This document shows, one piece after another, positions 1-10,566 of a stretch of DNA of 64,000 bases. The notes beneath the pieces are model-generated. The model did not search any database. It had not been told where the DNA came from and was given only the letters and a program-made list of their open reading frames with translations. This stretch comes from Xiphophorus maculatus (Eukaryota > Chordata > Actinopteri > Cyprinodontiformes > Poeciliidae), in NCBI RefSeq assembly GCF_002775205.1, contig NC_036450.1:18681479-18745478 (forward strand), read 5' to 3'. A program made the translations under genes and the position numbers. Position 1 is the first letter of the stretch; the number at the start of each line of letters is the position of its first letter.

Positions 1-1377
1 AAATATCAGTAAACGTGTTCAATACTTCTTCCCTATGTCGTTTCACATTATCACACATAACTTAATTCCTGAACTTATTTGTTTTGGTTTCTTTCTATGT
101 ATGGATTACTTGGCTTGTTACCCACACCTGGTAAACATTTTATGCCAATAGCAACTTTAGAAATATATTTACCATGAAAAATTGCGATGTGTTCAATATT
201 TTTTTATCCGCTGTATAATTGTCACAGTTCAGGTTAAAAAGAAAAAAAAAATGCTAATTCAGTCTGGAAATGTGGTCAAAACAATCTGATAGGCGTTCTT
301 AAGTTTAGTTGACAATAAAATAAATACTACTTGATGCAATTTGTCTAATAAGTTTTGTTGTTGGTTTTTTTGCTATGTAAATGAATAAGAAAATAAAGTG
401 ATTTACTGAATGATGTTTTAATTTATCCAGGGCATAAATTAAACAGATCAGATGCCATTAGAAACATTACAGCTACTGTATGTTCTCTGCAATAAGAAAG
501 TGGAAGCTCCAACAAACAAAGGGATCAGAGACTGTCAGTGCTGCGAAAACCAAATGTGTGAGAACAGCAAACATGATGAGAACAAGATGCATGTGAGCCT
601 TCTCGCCAACCAACAATTACAGTGTCACTCCTGCTTGATGCTTTAAATGGCGTTCATTCCTGTGAGACTGACAGGACACTTTGTGTTTCTGCGAGAAAGA
701 GAGCGAGATTGTGTGAACGTGTTAAAAGGAAGGAAAAAAAAGACAAAAAAAAACAGGCCAAATGCAGCCAAACTGTTCCTGTGGGCTGGGAGAATGAATG
801 TCGCCTGTTGTGATTCACTCCATCCTGCTCGATCTGTGAATAGTATCCAAGAGCTGCTATCTGGCGCATGACGCTCCGGGGTGATCATGTTCAAACCAAA
901 TTTGTCTGCTGCTTCCTGTAAGACGACAGGAGAATCCCCAGGAAACTCCATCTTCCATTGGAGGAAGCTTCTACAGAGGAGGAGGAAGTATTGCCATTTA
1001 TGTACGCTCCCTGAGACTATGCCGCACCGATCCATGACTATGGTACAGTGTGTGTCGTAATCCTGTAGTGTGTGTAGTGTTGCCTCAAATAGAAACGGCA
1101 GACTTCAATGGAAGGAAAATGGCAATAAGGTAGATGCTGCATTTTAGCAATGTGTGACCTTCATCTGCTGGCAATTTTATATTCATAATAAAATGTTCTA
1201 TTCTCTATGAATTAGTTGAATTGCAATTTTTACTTAAGCTTAAGCTACCACTATGATCACATTTTGTATAGTTTTCCCATGTGTGAATGAATGGAAGAGC
1301 AAGAATAAAATTCCTATTCATCAGACAGATTCCAAATTATGGAGGTAAATAAGACCTCTTTATTTTCTGTTACCATG

Positions 1378-1425
1378 AATTATGGGGTCCCTCAGGGTTC
1401 TATGTTAGGTCCGATTCTCTACAGT
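1378..1425 (+). mobile_element. LINE reverse transcriptase relic
   Basis: One frame reads N-Y-G-V-P-Q-G-S-M-L-G-P-I-L-Y-S. This matches the G-V-P-Q-G-S-x-L-G-P box of non-LTR retrotransposon reverse transcriptases (L2/CR1/Rex1-like clades). The frame closes soon after, and no neighbouring RT blocks (such as F-A-D-D) can be read, so this is a small remnant. The clade cannot be decided from so short a piece. Confidence 0.6.
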
Positions 1426-2348
1426 CGAACTAAATTGAATAGGCATGAGAGGTACAGAGGTGTCTGAAACAAGAAACCTTTTTGCTAGAGGTACAAACAC
1501 TTCTGTGGGTTAGAGCTTTTTATGTCAAATGGTTCAAAAATAAAAATAAAAACAAGATGGTGAGACCCCAACAACGTGTTTGTGGACAAGTCAACACATA
1601 CGCAAAATAGAATAAGATATGTAACTTCAGAATTTTTTACATTTTCATTACAACAGGTAATATATAATATTCAACAAAAAAACTAATAAATCTGTGTAAA
1701 AAAAAACAAACTAAAATAAAGCAACTTACTTGATTCAGTTCCAGTGTTGAGTCTTCTTGGGTAGACTAAACACCTTGCATCAATTATGATCTGATAAACC
1801 TGATAAAGAAGAAATAAGGTTCAGTGATCCCAGAAGGATTTTCTTGAGATTTGATTCTTTAACTGAAGCCACTGTTTTGTAGACCGGCTACAAAGGATCA
1901 AAATTTCACTGTGCAAAGGTAACAATCAGGACAAGTACACAAAGAATCCATAGTATTACATGCAAACCGTGGCAACATAGCAAGTCGTTGACGAGAAGTG
2001 AAAATATTAACAGCAATGCCATTACTGAAGTTGGTAATTTCTCAAATACTGGTTAAAAATTCACGGCAGAAATAAGTCACCGGTGGCTGAATAATTTGCA
2101 AAATTTGTACTGGAAAATTGTGTTCTCAAGCTGTCCTGGACGAGATCTGATAAAAAGGTATGAACTCTTATGCAACAAGATTGTCGCAGCTTTTCACATT
2201 TTTTTTATGCTTTTCACTCTAACAAATGTGCTTGTTAAATGTCACAAATTGGATGAGACATTTTGAAATGATTCATCAGTCTCAATTTTTTTACTCCTCC
2301 AAATCTTGACATTTTTTTGTCCATTGTGCTCAGCTTTCCTTAGTTGTA

Positions 2349-2373
2349 ACCCCCCCACACACACACACACACT
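2349..2373. repeat. (CA)n microsatellite
   Basis: A run of C residues is followed by about ten CA units, a simple dinucleotide repeat. Confidence 0.85.
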
Positions 2374-2407
2374 TATATAAGCCACTAATATTCAGTTAAG
2401 TGATTCT

Positions 2408-2470
2408 TAGCCTTAGACTTAGACTTAGACTGACTTTATTGTCATTTTGCATGCACAGGGTGTATACAGA
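2408..2470. mobile_element. Possible non-LTR retrotransposon tail
   Basis: A short ACTTAG tandem (three units) joins a segment reading ACTGACTTTATTGTCATTTT and then a 'gcatgcacaggg' stretch. From memory, this combination recurs at the 3' ends of dispersed fish retroposons. No coding part or target-site duplication is visible, so the call is weak. Confidence 0.3.
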
Positions 2471-3671
2471 TTCTGTGAAAGTTATCCCATAAGATATCAA
2501 ATGTTCCACCAAGTCCTGTGATTGATGAGAGTTTATTAATTGTGCAGACATGCCCTTCTGCTCTTCCTCCTCCCTGACAGTATTAATATCTTCTCATTTT
2601 ACCCTCCACCAGAAGCAGACACATTTAGGCTCTGTTTCTGCCATTCTTTTTGTATTTTTATTTATTTTTTGCTACTTTAACTTGAACTAAAATTGACATA
2701 TATGTCTTCTTATCTTCAAAATCTTCCCATTATCACATCTGGAAAGCGTTTAAATCAGATGGCATCAAACTTGTCAGCGTCTCAAAATTTCACACATCAC
2801 AAAATGTCCACAGTGGCATTGCAGGCTGGGTTCTTTTTTTTTTTTAACACATTGGGTTACATAACATCAGACTGGCTTTTTACTCCCACAGCTGCCTGTT
2901 GTCAAGTGGCCCGTGTGCGTTGCTTTGCCTTCATTTTCATCCAGTAGCACCATTTTTTTTTTTTTTTTTTGCTGGCTCTCGTAGGCGGTGCATTTATATA
3001 AACCCCTGCTTGGTCCATTGCTTTCTACACTCACCTGCAAACTTCAATAGCTAATCTGAGGTGCAGAAAATAGCCTTTCATTGTTGGTCACTGGAACATT
3101 CTAACATTAGAATTCAATTGTGTTCTTTTTTTTTGTCTTTGTGTGTCATGAAGTCCGAGGGATAATATTAGATGTGGTCTGAACTAGAAAATTCAAGACT
3201 TTTCTAACATATTTCGTAAAATAAAAATTTCATAAGGATTGTTGTTGTATTATCTCTCTCTCTTTCTGTTTTACATCTGCTCCTGCACACCTGGCTTAAA
3301 ATGAATGCTCTGTCCTGATGTTATGCTTCAGTAGTTTGTCTAGCAAATGCCTTTTTTTTTTTTTTTACTTTACTAAAACTATTTCTTTAATCAATTTTAA
3401 GCCAGGAGCCTTTGACCAATATTCTTGTGTGTCTAGCAATCATTTTTATTATCATTCAGACAAGAATAAAAAATAAATGATTGCTTTATCTCTTACACTT
3501 TTTTCTTGTGTTTTTCTGCTTGTATAAATGGTGGGCAAAGTACTAGAAATACTGCCTAGATAAAAATTTTAAAAAAGATTTTCCAAGAATATTAAAAAAA
3601 ATCTAGAAGTAATGATCTGGTGTCATATTGGATAGATCGTGTATGTTTTTGGTTTGTAGTTTGATTACTTA

Positions 3672-4100
3672 TGCAATGTCTTGCAAAAGTATTTATTCTC
3701 CTTTTTAGGGTATATATTTTTGACCAACTTCAGATATCCAGAGAACAGCGATTTTGCTAGTGATTCTTTAGAAAATTGCTTAAATTTGGACAGAAAGAAT
3801 CTGCAAACAGCCATTAACAAGTCCTTCTATATTCCATATGTAACTTGTCACACCAATGAGGCATGTGATGAACTACAAAGGAGATATTTACAGTGGTTTT
3901 CAATAGCGACTTGCTTTTTGATATTTTTCCTCATGAGGCAGGTTTTCCTATGGCCAGATTCTCCCACCAGATTGATCCAGTCAATCTCTCCAGCTCTTCC
4001 ACAGTTACCATGAGCCTCTTAGTAGTTTCTCTGATTAACGCTCTCCTCGTCTTAGGTGCCGACGATGTCTTGGCTGGCTTGAATATGGGTCATCCATGAT
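3672..4100 (-). mobile_element. Decayed Tc1/mariner transposon
   Basis: The left edge reads TGCAATGTCTTGCAAAAGTA, a decayed copy of the fish Tc1 terminal sequence (cttgcaaaagtattcac). From about 3930 to 4060 the reverse strand resembles the transposase DNA-binding region: its complement contains GCGTTAATCAGAGAAAC, 'aagaggctcatggtaact' and 'gtgggagaatctg', all familiar from fish Tc1 elements. No open transposase remains, and the right end is not evident. Confidence 0.7.
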
Positions 4101-4433
4101 GGATTGTTTAAAGTTAGAAAGTTTTAACAGCCTAACCTGCTTCATGCTTATCTCCTGCATTTCTCTGTCTTCATGTTGCTGTTTGTTTATGAATATTTTC
4201 AGCTGAAATTATACACAAACTCTATTAACTAATTTAATTACGTCTCACTGCAGCTGGTTGCATTTGGTTTTTAAAGGGATATCTAAGCAAATAGCCCTGC
4301 ATGTAAATTCACATTACTTGTTTTCAAATGTTATAAAAAAATATTGAAAATCATACCTGCATACTTTGTAACTATACTGTACTTGACCATGGTTGTGATG
4401 ATGTGACTAAACGTGAAAAAGGTGCAAGTGTGC

Positions 4434-4620
4434 ATTATTTTTGCAATAATATAAAATAATTATTTTATATTTAATATAATAACTAATAAATATATTGTTA
4501 TTATTTATTAATAATATATTTAACAAATCTATTATTAAATATATTTATTTAACAAATAAATATATTTATTAAATAAATATATTTTATTTAATAAATAAAA
4601 TATATTACTTTTTTATTTTA
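4434..4620. repeat. Almost pure A/T tract
   Basis: Nearly 190 bases are almost free of G and C and are made of interleaved TTATTAATA, AAATAAATATA and TTTATTTAATAAA blocks. They can pair with themselves extensively. It ends directly at the overlapping hairpins at 4629-4677. Confidence 0.8.
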
Positions 4621-4628
4621 GTACCATC

Positions 4629-4677
4629 TTTTGTTAGATGGTACTAAATTGCCATCTAACAAAAGGCAATTTAGTAC
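4629..4677. repeat. Two overlapping perfect hairpins
   Basis: TTTTGTTAGATGG (4629-4641) pairs with CCATCTAACAAAA (4652-4664), and GTACTAAATTGCC (4641-4653) pairs with GGCAATTTAGTAC (4665-4677). Both have 13-bp perfect arms. They interleave, so only one stem can form at a time. Confidence 0.85.
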
Positions 4678-4868
4678 TGCGATGAACTTGCTTGCTTGAC
4701 AAATATATTTGTAAATATTAATAAGAATCTCAGCGGAGGGATTCCATCGTCCAGAGTTGTCTGTGCAGACATAGTTTTTCCTCTCTTTTTTTTTTCTCTC
4801 TCCAGTCTGTTCTATTCAAGGAAAGAGGACTCAGTGTACCCAGTCGTGACAGTCTGCTCCGGTCTGTC

Positions 4869-4876
4869 TTCTAGAA
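4869..4876. promoter_or_regulatory. Heat-shock element core
   Basis: TTCTAGAA is a perfect TTC-nn-GAA dyad, the minimal heat-shock factor binding unit, followed by a degenerate third unit (ctccgg). It lies about 210 bases upstream of the TATA-like box of the HSP40 gene. The position fits, but an 8-bp motif can occur by chance. Confidence 0.5.
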
Positions 4877-5035
4877 CTCCGGAAACAAGCCTCGAGATGG
4901 AAAAGGAGGCTGCAACATCCGCGTGATCATCGCTCGGGCACCAATGGCCTTTCACCGGGTGCGCTGAGCACACCGGCATCCCGTGAGGAAATGGGCGGTC
5001 CCGGGAAAGCTCGACCGGGATGCGTGGGCGGCGAA

Positions 5036-5089
5036 GGGGGGGGGGGGGGGGGGACGGTGAAAAACGGAGCTGCGGCGGCGGTATTTAAG
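5036..5089 (+). promoter_or_regulatory. dnajb5 core promoter: G-run and TATA-like box
   Basis: An uninterrupted run of 18 G (5036-5053) is followed by a TATA-like TATTTAAG at 5082-5089, with the surroundings rich in CpG. The expected start of transcription would be near 5110, leaving a leader of about 120 bases with no other ATG before the start codon at 5229, which sits in the good context atcATGG. Transcription start is inferred. Confidence 0.55.
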
Positions 5090-5228
5090 AGAGCCGAGCA
5101 GAGATCTCAGACAAGACGGAGCTTAGAGAGCCCGGAGCAAAAGCGGAGCGATTTCAGCACCACACATCCAGTGGACAGCGACTTAAAACAGCTCTTAAAA
5201 CAAACGGACCAAAAATCCCCTTCAGATC

Positions 5229-7801
5229 ATGGTTCTCATCTGGACCCAGTTCGGAGTGAAGCAAAAGAATGGAAATGTCAAGTGCAAAGTGCGAGTCATG
5301 CACAGGGGTGACAGCTCCGGATCATCATCGTCAGCTGTAAGTACAGTTTTTTTGTTGGCTTTTTTTTTTTTTTTTTACTAAGGTTTTTCTATGTATTTTA
5401 AAGTTACACGGCATTCCTTGCCCGCGTTTGTACTCCGCCGGCATCTGTAGGAGATGCCGTCATTTTATTCATTCACATGCTAGAAACGCGGATTCCCTAT
5501 CAGCCAATCGTTGCGGAGATTCTCAGTTGTTGGGGGGGGAAAGTCTTTTCACGATCCCTTCACATGGTTTACACCCCCCTCTCTCACGTTGGGTTGAGAT
5601 CAGCCTATAAAATGTATGCATCTGCTCAGCAGCACAGATAAGGGTGTTTCCCCTTAGGGAATTAAAGCTGAAGGTGATTTCTATCTTTGCGGATAGAAAT
5701 CAATCATTTCTATCTTTGTAGCTCATACACTGCTTTTCAGTTTTCATCAGCGATTCTGTTTGGAATTGCACTTTGTGGATAGATATATAATCGACAACTA
5801 GTGTTAAATTAAATGTCACAACATATGTGTCGGCATATAGAAAGTATGACAAAGTGATCTAAAAATCTAAATTGTTGTGTTCCTTCAGGAGAGCACCAAG
5901 TCTGAGCAGGACACGCCCTGCCTCTCCATCAAACCCACAGGCAAGGACTTCTACAAGGTCCTGGGCGTCTTGCCTGAGTCCAATGAAGATGAGATCAAGA
6001 AGGCCTACAGGAAGATGGCCCTCAAGTTCCACCCAGACAAGAACAGTGACCCTGACGCGGAGGAGAAGTTCAAAGAGATCGCAGAAGCTTATGAGATCCT
6101 GACCGACCCCCAGAAGAGAAGCATTTACGACCAGTTTGGAGAAGAAGGTGAGCAGATGTGACTTCATGTATAAACTTTGAATTGCTTCAATCAAAGCTCT
6201 CATGCACAACATTTGCATAGCGACAACTCAAATCTGTCAGGAAATATGTTTTTCGTTTTTTTTTAACAATTTGTCTATTCTCTTTTTAAGGTCTTAAAAA
6301 TGGAATTTCAGCAGGCCAAGGCAACATTTTCCGCCAAAATTTCCAAAACGACCCCCACGCCACCTTCTCCTCCTTCTTCCACAACTCTGACCACTTCGAC
6401 ATCTTCTTCGGCAGCGACCCCGATGCCGACGACGACCTTTTCAACCCCTTCCGGCGATCCACCTTCACTCACCTGGGTGGCTTCGCCGGTTACGAGGCCG
6501 GCCTGCGGAAGGGCGCACGGCACCTGTCTGGCGAGGCCGTGGTGCACGACCTGCCGGTGACCTTGGACGAGGTGATGCATGGCTGCACAAAGCAAATGAA
6601 GATCACACGCAGCCGCCTCAACCCCGACGGCCGAAGCCTGCGAACCGAGGAGAAGGTGCTGAACGTTGTGGTGAAGAAAGGCTGGAAGGCTGGGACCAGG
6701 ATCACCTTCCCCAGGGAGGGGGATGAGACCCTCAACAGCCCTCCTGCAGACATCACCTTCATTCTCAGGGATCAAGACCACCCAGAGTACAAGAGAGATG
6801 GGTCCAACATTGTCTACACAGCCCAGATCACCCTTAAAGAGGTGAGTTTCTTGTTAGTTAGTGTCCACACAATGAACCACATTCTAAAACACTCACCAAT
6901 TCACTCTTTGTTCTAGAAATTCACAAGACAAACCATACATATTCTTAATTCAGTCTTTTAACAGAAAGCTTTGTACCGCTATGGGCAAAAGCCTACCACT
7001 TACAGTCGCCTGACAGACCCCCACAAACCAAATGGCAGCAGTCTGCCAACACCTCCATTACCTCAGCAGCCCCTGCAGAGGGCGAGAGAGAGAGAGAAAA
7101 AAAGAGGCTAAATATAGCCTTGCCTGGTGACTGCACCCACGAATCGCACTTCAGCCTCCCTCTTAGCCACTAGACTCACTGCAGCCTCAACAGGCCAGGC
7201 AGAGAAAGACAGAAAGAGACAGTCCTACTGGTTCGCTCTGTCTCAGCCTCTCAGTTCCTCCAGCCCACGCACAGATTAGCAGAGCAGCAGTCACAGAGAC
7301 TGACATTTCAAATAGCTCCTCCGTCCTCGTTTGGCTCCCTATCAGTCACAGAAACACTTGACTCCCACACACAGGAGCGAAATAGAACGCCGGTTATAAC
7401 ATCTGTACCACTGTTGCATAACTCAGAAAATCTTTTCACAAGAACGCACACATAACATTTAGCAGTTACACAACTGTTCATGCTCCACTTTCCTTCATTG
7501 ATTTTGAAGCCAATATTGACAACAGGCCTCCATGACTAACTTTTCCTCCCTCTTGATTTGTCTCCAGGCTCTCTGTGGATGCACAGTCAATGTCCCAACA
7601 CTGGACAACCGCATGATGCCTTTACCGTGCAGCGACATCATCAAGCCAGGAGAAGTCCGGAGGTTGAGGGGCGAGGGTCTCCCACTGCCCAAGAGCCCGT
7701 CCCAGCGGGGCGACTTGGTGGTGGAGTTCCAGGTGCTCTTCCCCGACAGGATCCCGCCACAGTCCCGCGAGATCATCAAGCACAGCCTGGGACAGTGCTA
7801 G
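5229..7801 (+). CDS. dnajb5: DnaJ homologue subfamily B (DNAJB5-like HSP40)
   Basis: A type II HSP40 co-chaperone that delivers clients to HSP70 and stimulates its ATPase, in the cytosol and nucleus. Coding exons are 5229-5336, 5889-6147, 6291-6841 and 7568-7801; the splice joins keep phase and give 383 aa. Residues 1-36 form a basic/serine tail (starts [12 protein letters not shown]). The J domain spans about 55-120, with the HPD triad at 84-86, followed by a G/F-rich linker with [10 protein letters not shown]. Two C-terminal beta domains follow, with the family markers [11 protein letters not shown] and [11 protein letters not shown]. Among paralogues it best fits DNAJB5 (MKIT-x-RLNPDGR, CSDIIKPG), but DNAJB4 and DNAJB1 are close, so the symbol is less certain than the family. 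The start at exon 1 rather than the usual MGKDYYK start is chosen because the frame is open, joins in phase and has a promoter behind it. An upstream heat-shock element suggests stress induction. Confidence 0.85.
7108..7117. promoter_or_regulatory. MEF2-type site in dnajb5 intron 3
   Basis: CTAAATATAG is a full match to the MEF2 consensus CTA(A/T)4TAG. It lies in the last intron, after a GA-rich run. It is a motif match only; function is not shown. Confidence 0.3.
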
Positions 7802-8464
7802 CCTGCGTCACTTCTACTGGACACAGCATCACCATGTGTCTTTCTCAATTCTGAAACACATCCTTGCCTACGGTGCTAATGTCACAACCAATCACAACCT
7901 CTTATTGTGCTTGGAAAAGGCAAGCAGAGCTGAGTTGGAAGTCAAAATGGACTTTAGAGAGGAGACTTTCTGAACTAGTACAATGCACAACAGCTTTTGG
8001 TGCCATGTGAGTGGTAGCTGTTGGACTAATGGAAGGTTTCTTAGCTGTCTGAGGCAAGCATTCACTCAACAGCCTTCTCCTAGACGAAAAGGTGTACATG
8101 TACTGTTATACTTGCAAGCTTATGGCAGGATATCAGTGTGCTATTTAAGTCTGTACAGACTTACTTAAACCTGAGTGGTAGAAACAAGCGAAGAAAAAAA
8201 AACACCACCTTACTTCTTTTCTTCTTATTATTATTATTCTTATGGTTATATGGTGCTCATATGACTGATCTTTTGCATTGTTTTTTTACAATAGCAAAAA
8301 CTACTTGTGTGCAAAGGTCTACTTTGTGTGCAAAATGAAAAAATGTTGTCTCTAAAAGAGATTCACTTGTCAAATGTTCTATTGAATGACTAGAAAAGTT
8401 TGTATATGATCTACAAAAAGAACTGCTGATGTGTTCCTACTTTATTCTACGGCATGACAATGAA

Positions 8465-8470
8465 AATAAA
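8465..8470 (+). promoter_or_regulatory. dnajb5 polyadenylation signal
   Basis: AATAAA about 665 bases after the stop codon, in an A-rich end that fits the 3' end of the transcript. The 3' UTR would be roughly 7802-8490. Confidence 0.6.
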
Positions 8471-8916
8471 ATAATAATGAAAAAAAACACAAACTTGACT
8501 GCGGTTTTCTATTGATGCATATGTACAAGAACCTCAATTTATAGACATAATTAAGTCATTAGGTCTATAAACAAATGAATAAGCACATCTCCTTCTCTGT
8601 TCACCAAAACACATTTGGTGGTCAATGTTATCAATGATTATGGATTTATAATACAAATATACAGAATCAGTTTTATTGCATTAACATAAAAAACAGAAAT
8701 ACTATTTAGAAGTTACTCAAATTAAAATGTAGAGTGCTTTTTTTCTAGAGCTCCAATGTATTTGAACAAATATTTTATAAATAAACTTTATAAAATTTAG
8801 AAATTTATTATAGATATTTTAACAGAAATTATCTACAAATGCAGTAAATGTGATTTCTTGGTTTTCTATTTTTAATTTGCAAAGTGCTCACATTGTTTCT
8901 CCATCTTATCATAACG

Positions 8917-8944
8917 GGGTTATTTAACCCGTGTTAAATAACCC
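8917..8944. repeat. Perfect 12-bp hairpin
   Basis: GGGTTATTTAAC (8917-8928) is mirrored by GTTAAATAACCC (8933-8944) with a 4-base loop. Confidence 0.85.
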
Positions 8945-9104
8945 TAGAATTTTGAGGAAAGAGGATAAATTCAATACAATTTGGAATAAAGCTGAAACAT
9001 AAAATGTGGAAAAAGTTCATTGCCGCATACTTACTGGATGCAATGTAGATGAGCAAACTGTAATGTGTCAGACAAATAAGAACACACCGTCCCCACAATT
9101 AAGT

Positions 9105-9340
9105 GCGTTGGTGGAGCTGTCTATACTGTGGGGATGCTATTTTATGCAGGGACAGGAAATCCTACCGAGGTACAAAAAGGGAGATGGATGAAGCTCAACA
9201 TTTGAAAGCTATTAGGGGAAAAAAAACATGTCGGAAACTGCAAAAAAACTTGAGACTGGGTTGAAGGTTCACCTTCCAGTAGGACACTAACACTGAAAAT
9301 ACTGTACAGCCAGAGCTACAGTATAGCTTAATGGTTAATA
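9105..9340 (+). mobile_element. Tc1/mariner transposase fragment
   Basis: Strings such as GGTGGAGCTGTCTATACTGTGG, GGGATGCTATTTTATGCAGG, 'cttgagactgggttgaaggttcaccttccag' in part, and 'acagccagagctacagta' match in order the fish Tc1 transposase region that encodes the catalytic core and the QQDN-type motif. The frame is broken and both termini are missing. Confidence 0.7.
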
Positions 9341-9478
9341 CCTGCTGTGCCCACAGTCAGTCCTCAAGCAAAAGTGTTGATTTGACTCCACTTTGAATCA
9401 AAATGATTCCTGGCCTCTGTTGAGGGGTTCATTCAGTTATTTTGAATTAGATATATTGAAGCAAGTACACAGCTAAAA

Positions 9479-9508
9479 CGACTTTGAGCTTAACTATGCT
9501 CAAAGTCG
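9479..9508. repeat. Perfect 11-bp hairpin
   Basis: CGACTTTGAGC (9479-9489) is mirrored by GCTCAAAGTCG (9498-9508) with an 8-base loop. Confidence 0.85.
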
Positions 9509-10512
9509 AGCTTGATTGATGCCATGGGATCATTTTGTTATTTAATTATTTATTCAGCCATCACAATCTTTCACTCGAGTCATAGACAATTTCTAAATTA
9601 AAAACCACATTGTTTTAGATTTATACTTGTAAAACCCTTTGAAAACAAGGTAGCATTTTTCTTCCATTCCATAGCTATCTATTTTTTAATCTGTTTATTG
9701 CATAAATAAACAATTTATGTGTCTGTTTATTGCATAAATTCCGATTAAAATGCATCAAGTTTTTAGTTCCAGTTCATGAACATGTAAGAGGCATGATTAC
9801 TCTTCAAGTCACTGTGGACCTTGTTCTGTTCTCTATTGTATAAAGTCTTGTCTGGGTTTTGTAACTTCGGCAAATTTCCACATTTTATGTCCTTTTATAG
9901 TTTCCCAGATGTTGTCTTCTGTATAACTACAAAACATGTAATCATTAGCTACAAATACTAAATACTAACTAATTTAACCAAAGCACTGTAGACAAAAGAC
10001 AGATTGTTTTTGATTATTCTGGCAGCTTCGATTACTAGGAGATGTTGTTATTCACTGTGACACTCTGAGACAATAGATAACAGCATATATAACCTTTACG
10101 CCTTTTTCTTATGTTTAATACCTCAAATCCGTTTGGCGGAATTACTGCATTGCTGCTGAGCTTCAAATTTGTTGAAATTCAGGAGAAATCCACTGCCATC
10201 TAGCGGCGGGTGATTCCTACAACAGCAAGAATCTTGCAAGAAAAAGAGGGGGAGGGGGAAAGAAACACACCTGTTGAACTGCTGTTTGTTACCGGCTTAA
10301 TCAATGGCCGCGTCCTCACTTTTGCGATATTTACATCAGTAACATTTTTATCCACGGTGATGGAAAAGAATGTGACGAAAAGTAGAACTTGCGTGATTTT
10401 CCAAGATCAAACTTAAAGTAATTACCACTTGATTGGAATATTAAAGCACCTGTGTGAACAGAGACTAGGCTAAGGGCTCACGGAGATTTGCGTTCAAAGA
10501 AATTCACCCGCA

Positions 10513-10566
10513 ATGCGCTTGGAAATGAAATGTCGCAAACACGTCAGACCACCCCACACAATCTGA
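10513..10566 (+). promoter_or_regulatory. Overlapping upstream ORF on hwa
   Basis: An ATG 17 bases before the hwa start is in another frame and opens a 17-codon frame that ends inside the hwa coding region. Both ATGs have a G at -3, so some ribosomes would be expected to start here. Whether the transcript includes this ATG depends on the unknown 5' end. Confidence 0.4.

Larger units (their letters stand above)
1..4430. other. Gene-poor upstream region
   Basis: I see no convincing gene here. The stretch is AT-rich with many homopolymer runs. It contains a short LINE reverse-transcriptase relic near 1.4 kb, a possible LINE tail near 2.4 kb, a CA repeat near 2.35 kb and a decayed Tc1 transposon at 3.67-4.1 kb. 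A somewhat GC-richer block at 640-1040 carries a 130-codon open frame on the minus strand that I do not recognise. Confidence 0.6.
8491..10080. other. Intergenic, dnajb5 to huluwa
   Basis: No gene is seen. The stretch holds two short perfect hairpins (8917-8944 and 9479-9508), a Tc1 relic at 9105-9340 and a direct repeat of TCTGTTTATTGCATAAAT near 9690 and 9721. A TATATAA box near 10086 may belong to the next gene's promoter. Confidence 0.6.

Noticed and set aside
643-1035. Minus-strand 130-codon frame as a gene
   Set aside because: No domain, no splice partner and no promoter; kept only as an observation.
4991-5311. 106-codon frame across the dnajb5 promoter
   Set aside because: It spans the G-run and TATA-like box and overlaps exon 1 in another frame; glycine run from poly-G.
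6308-6781. 157-codon minus-strand frame under dnajb5 exon 3
   Set aside because: Antisense shadow of a GC-rich coding exon.
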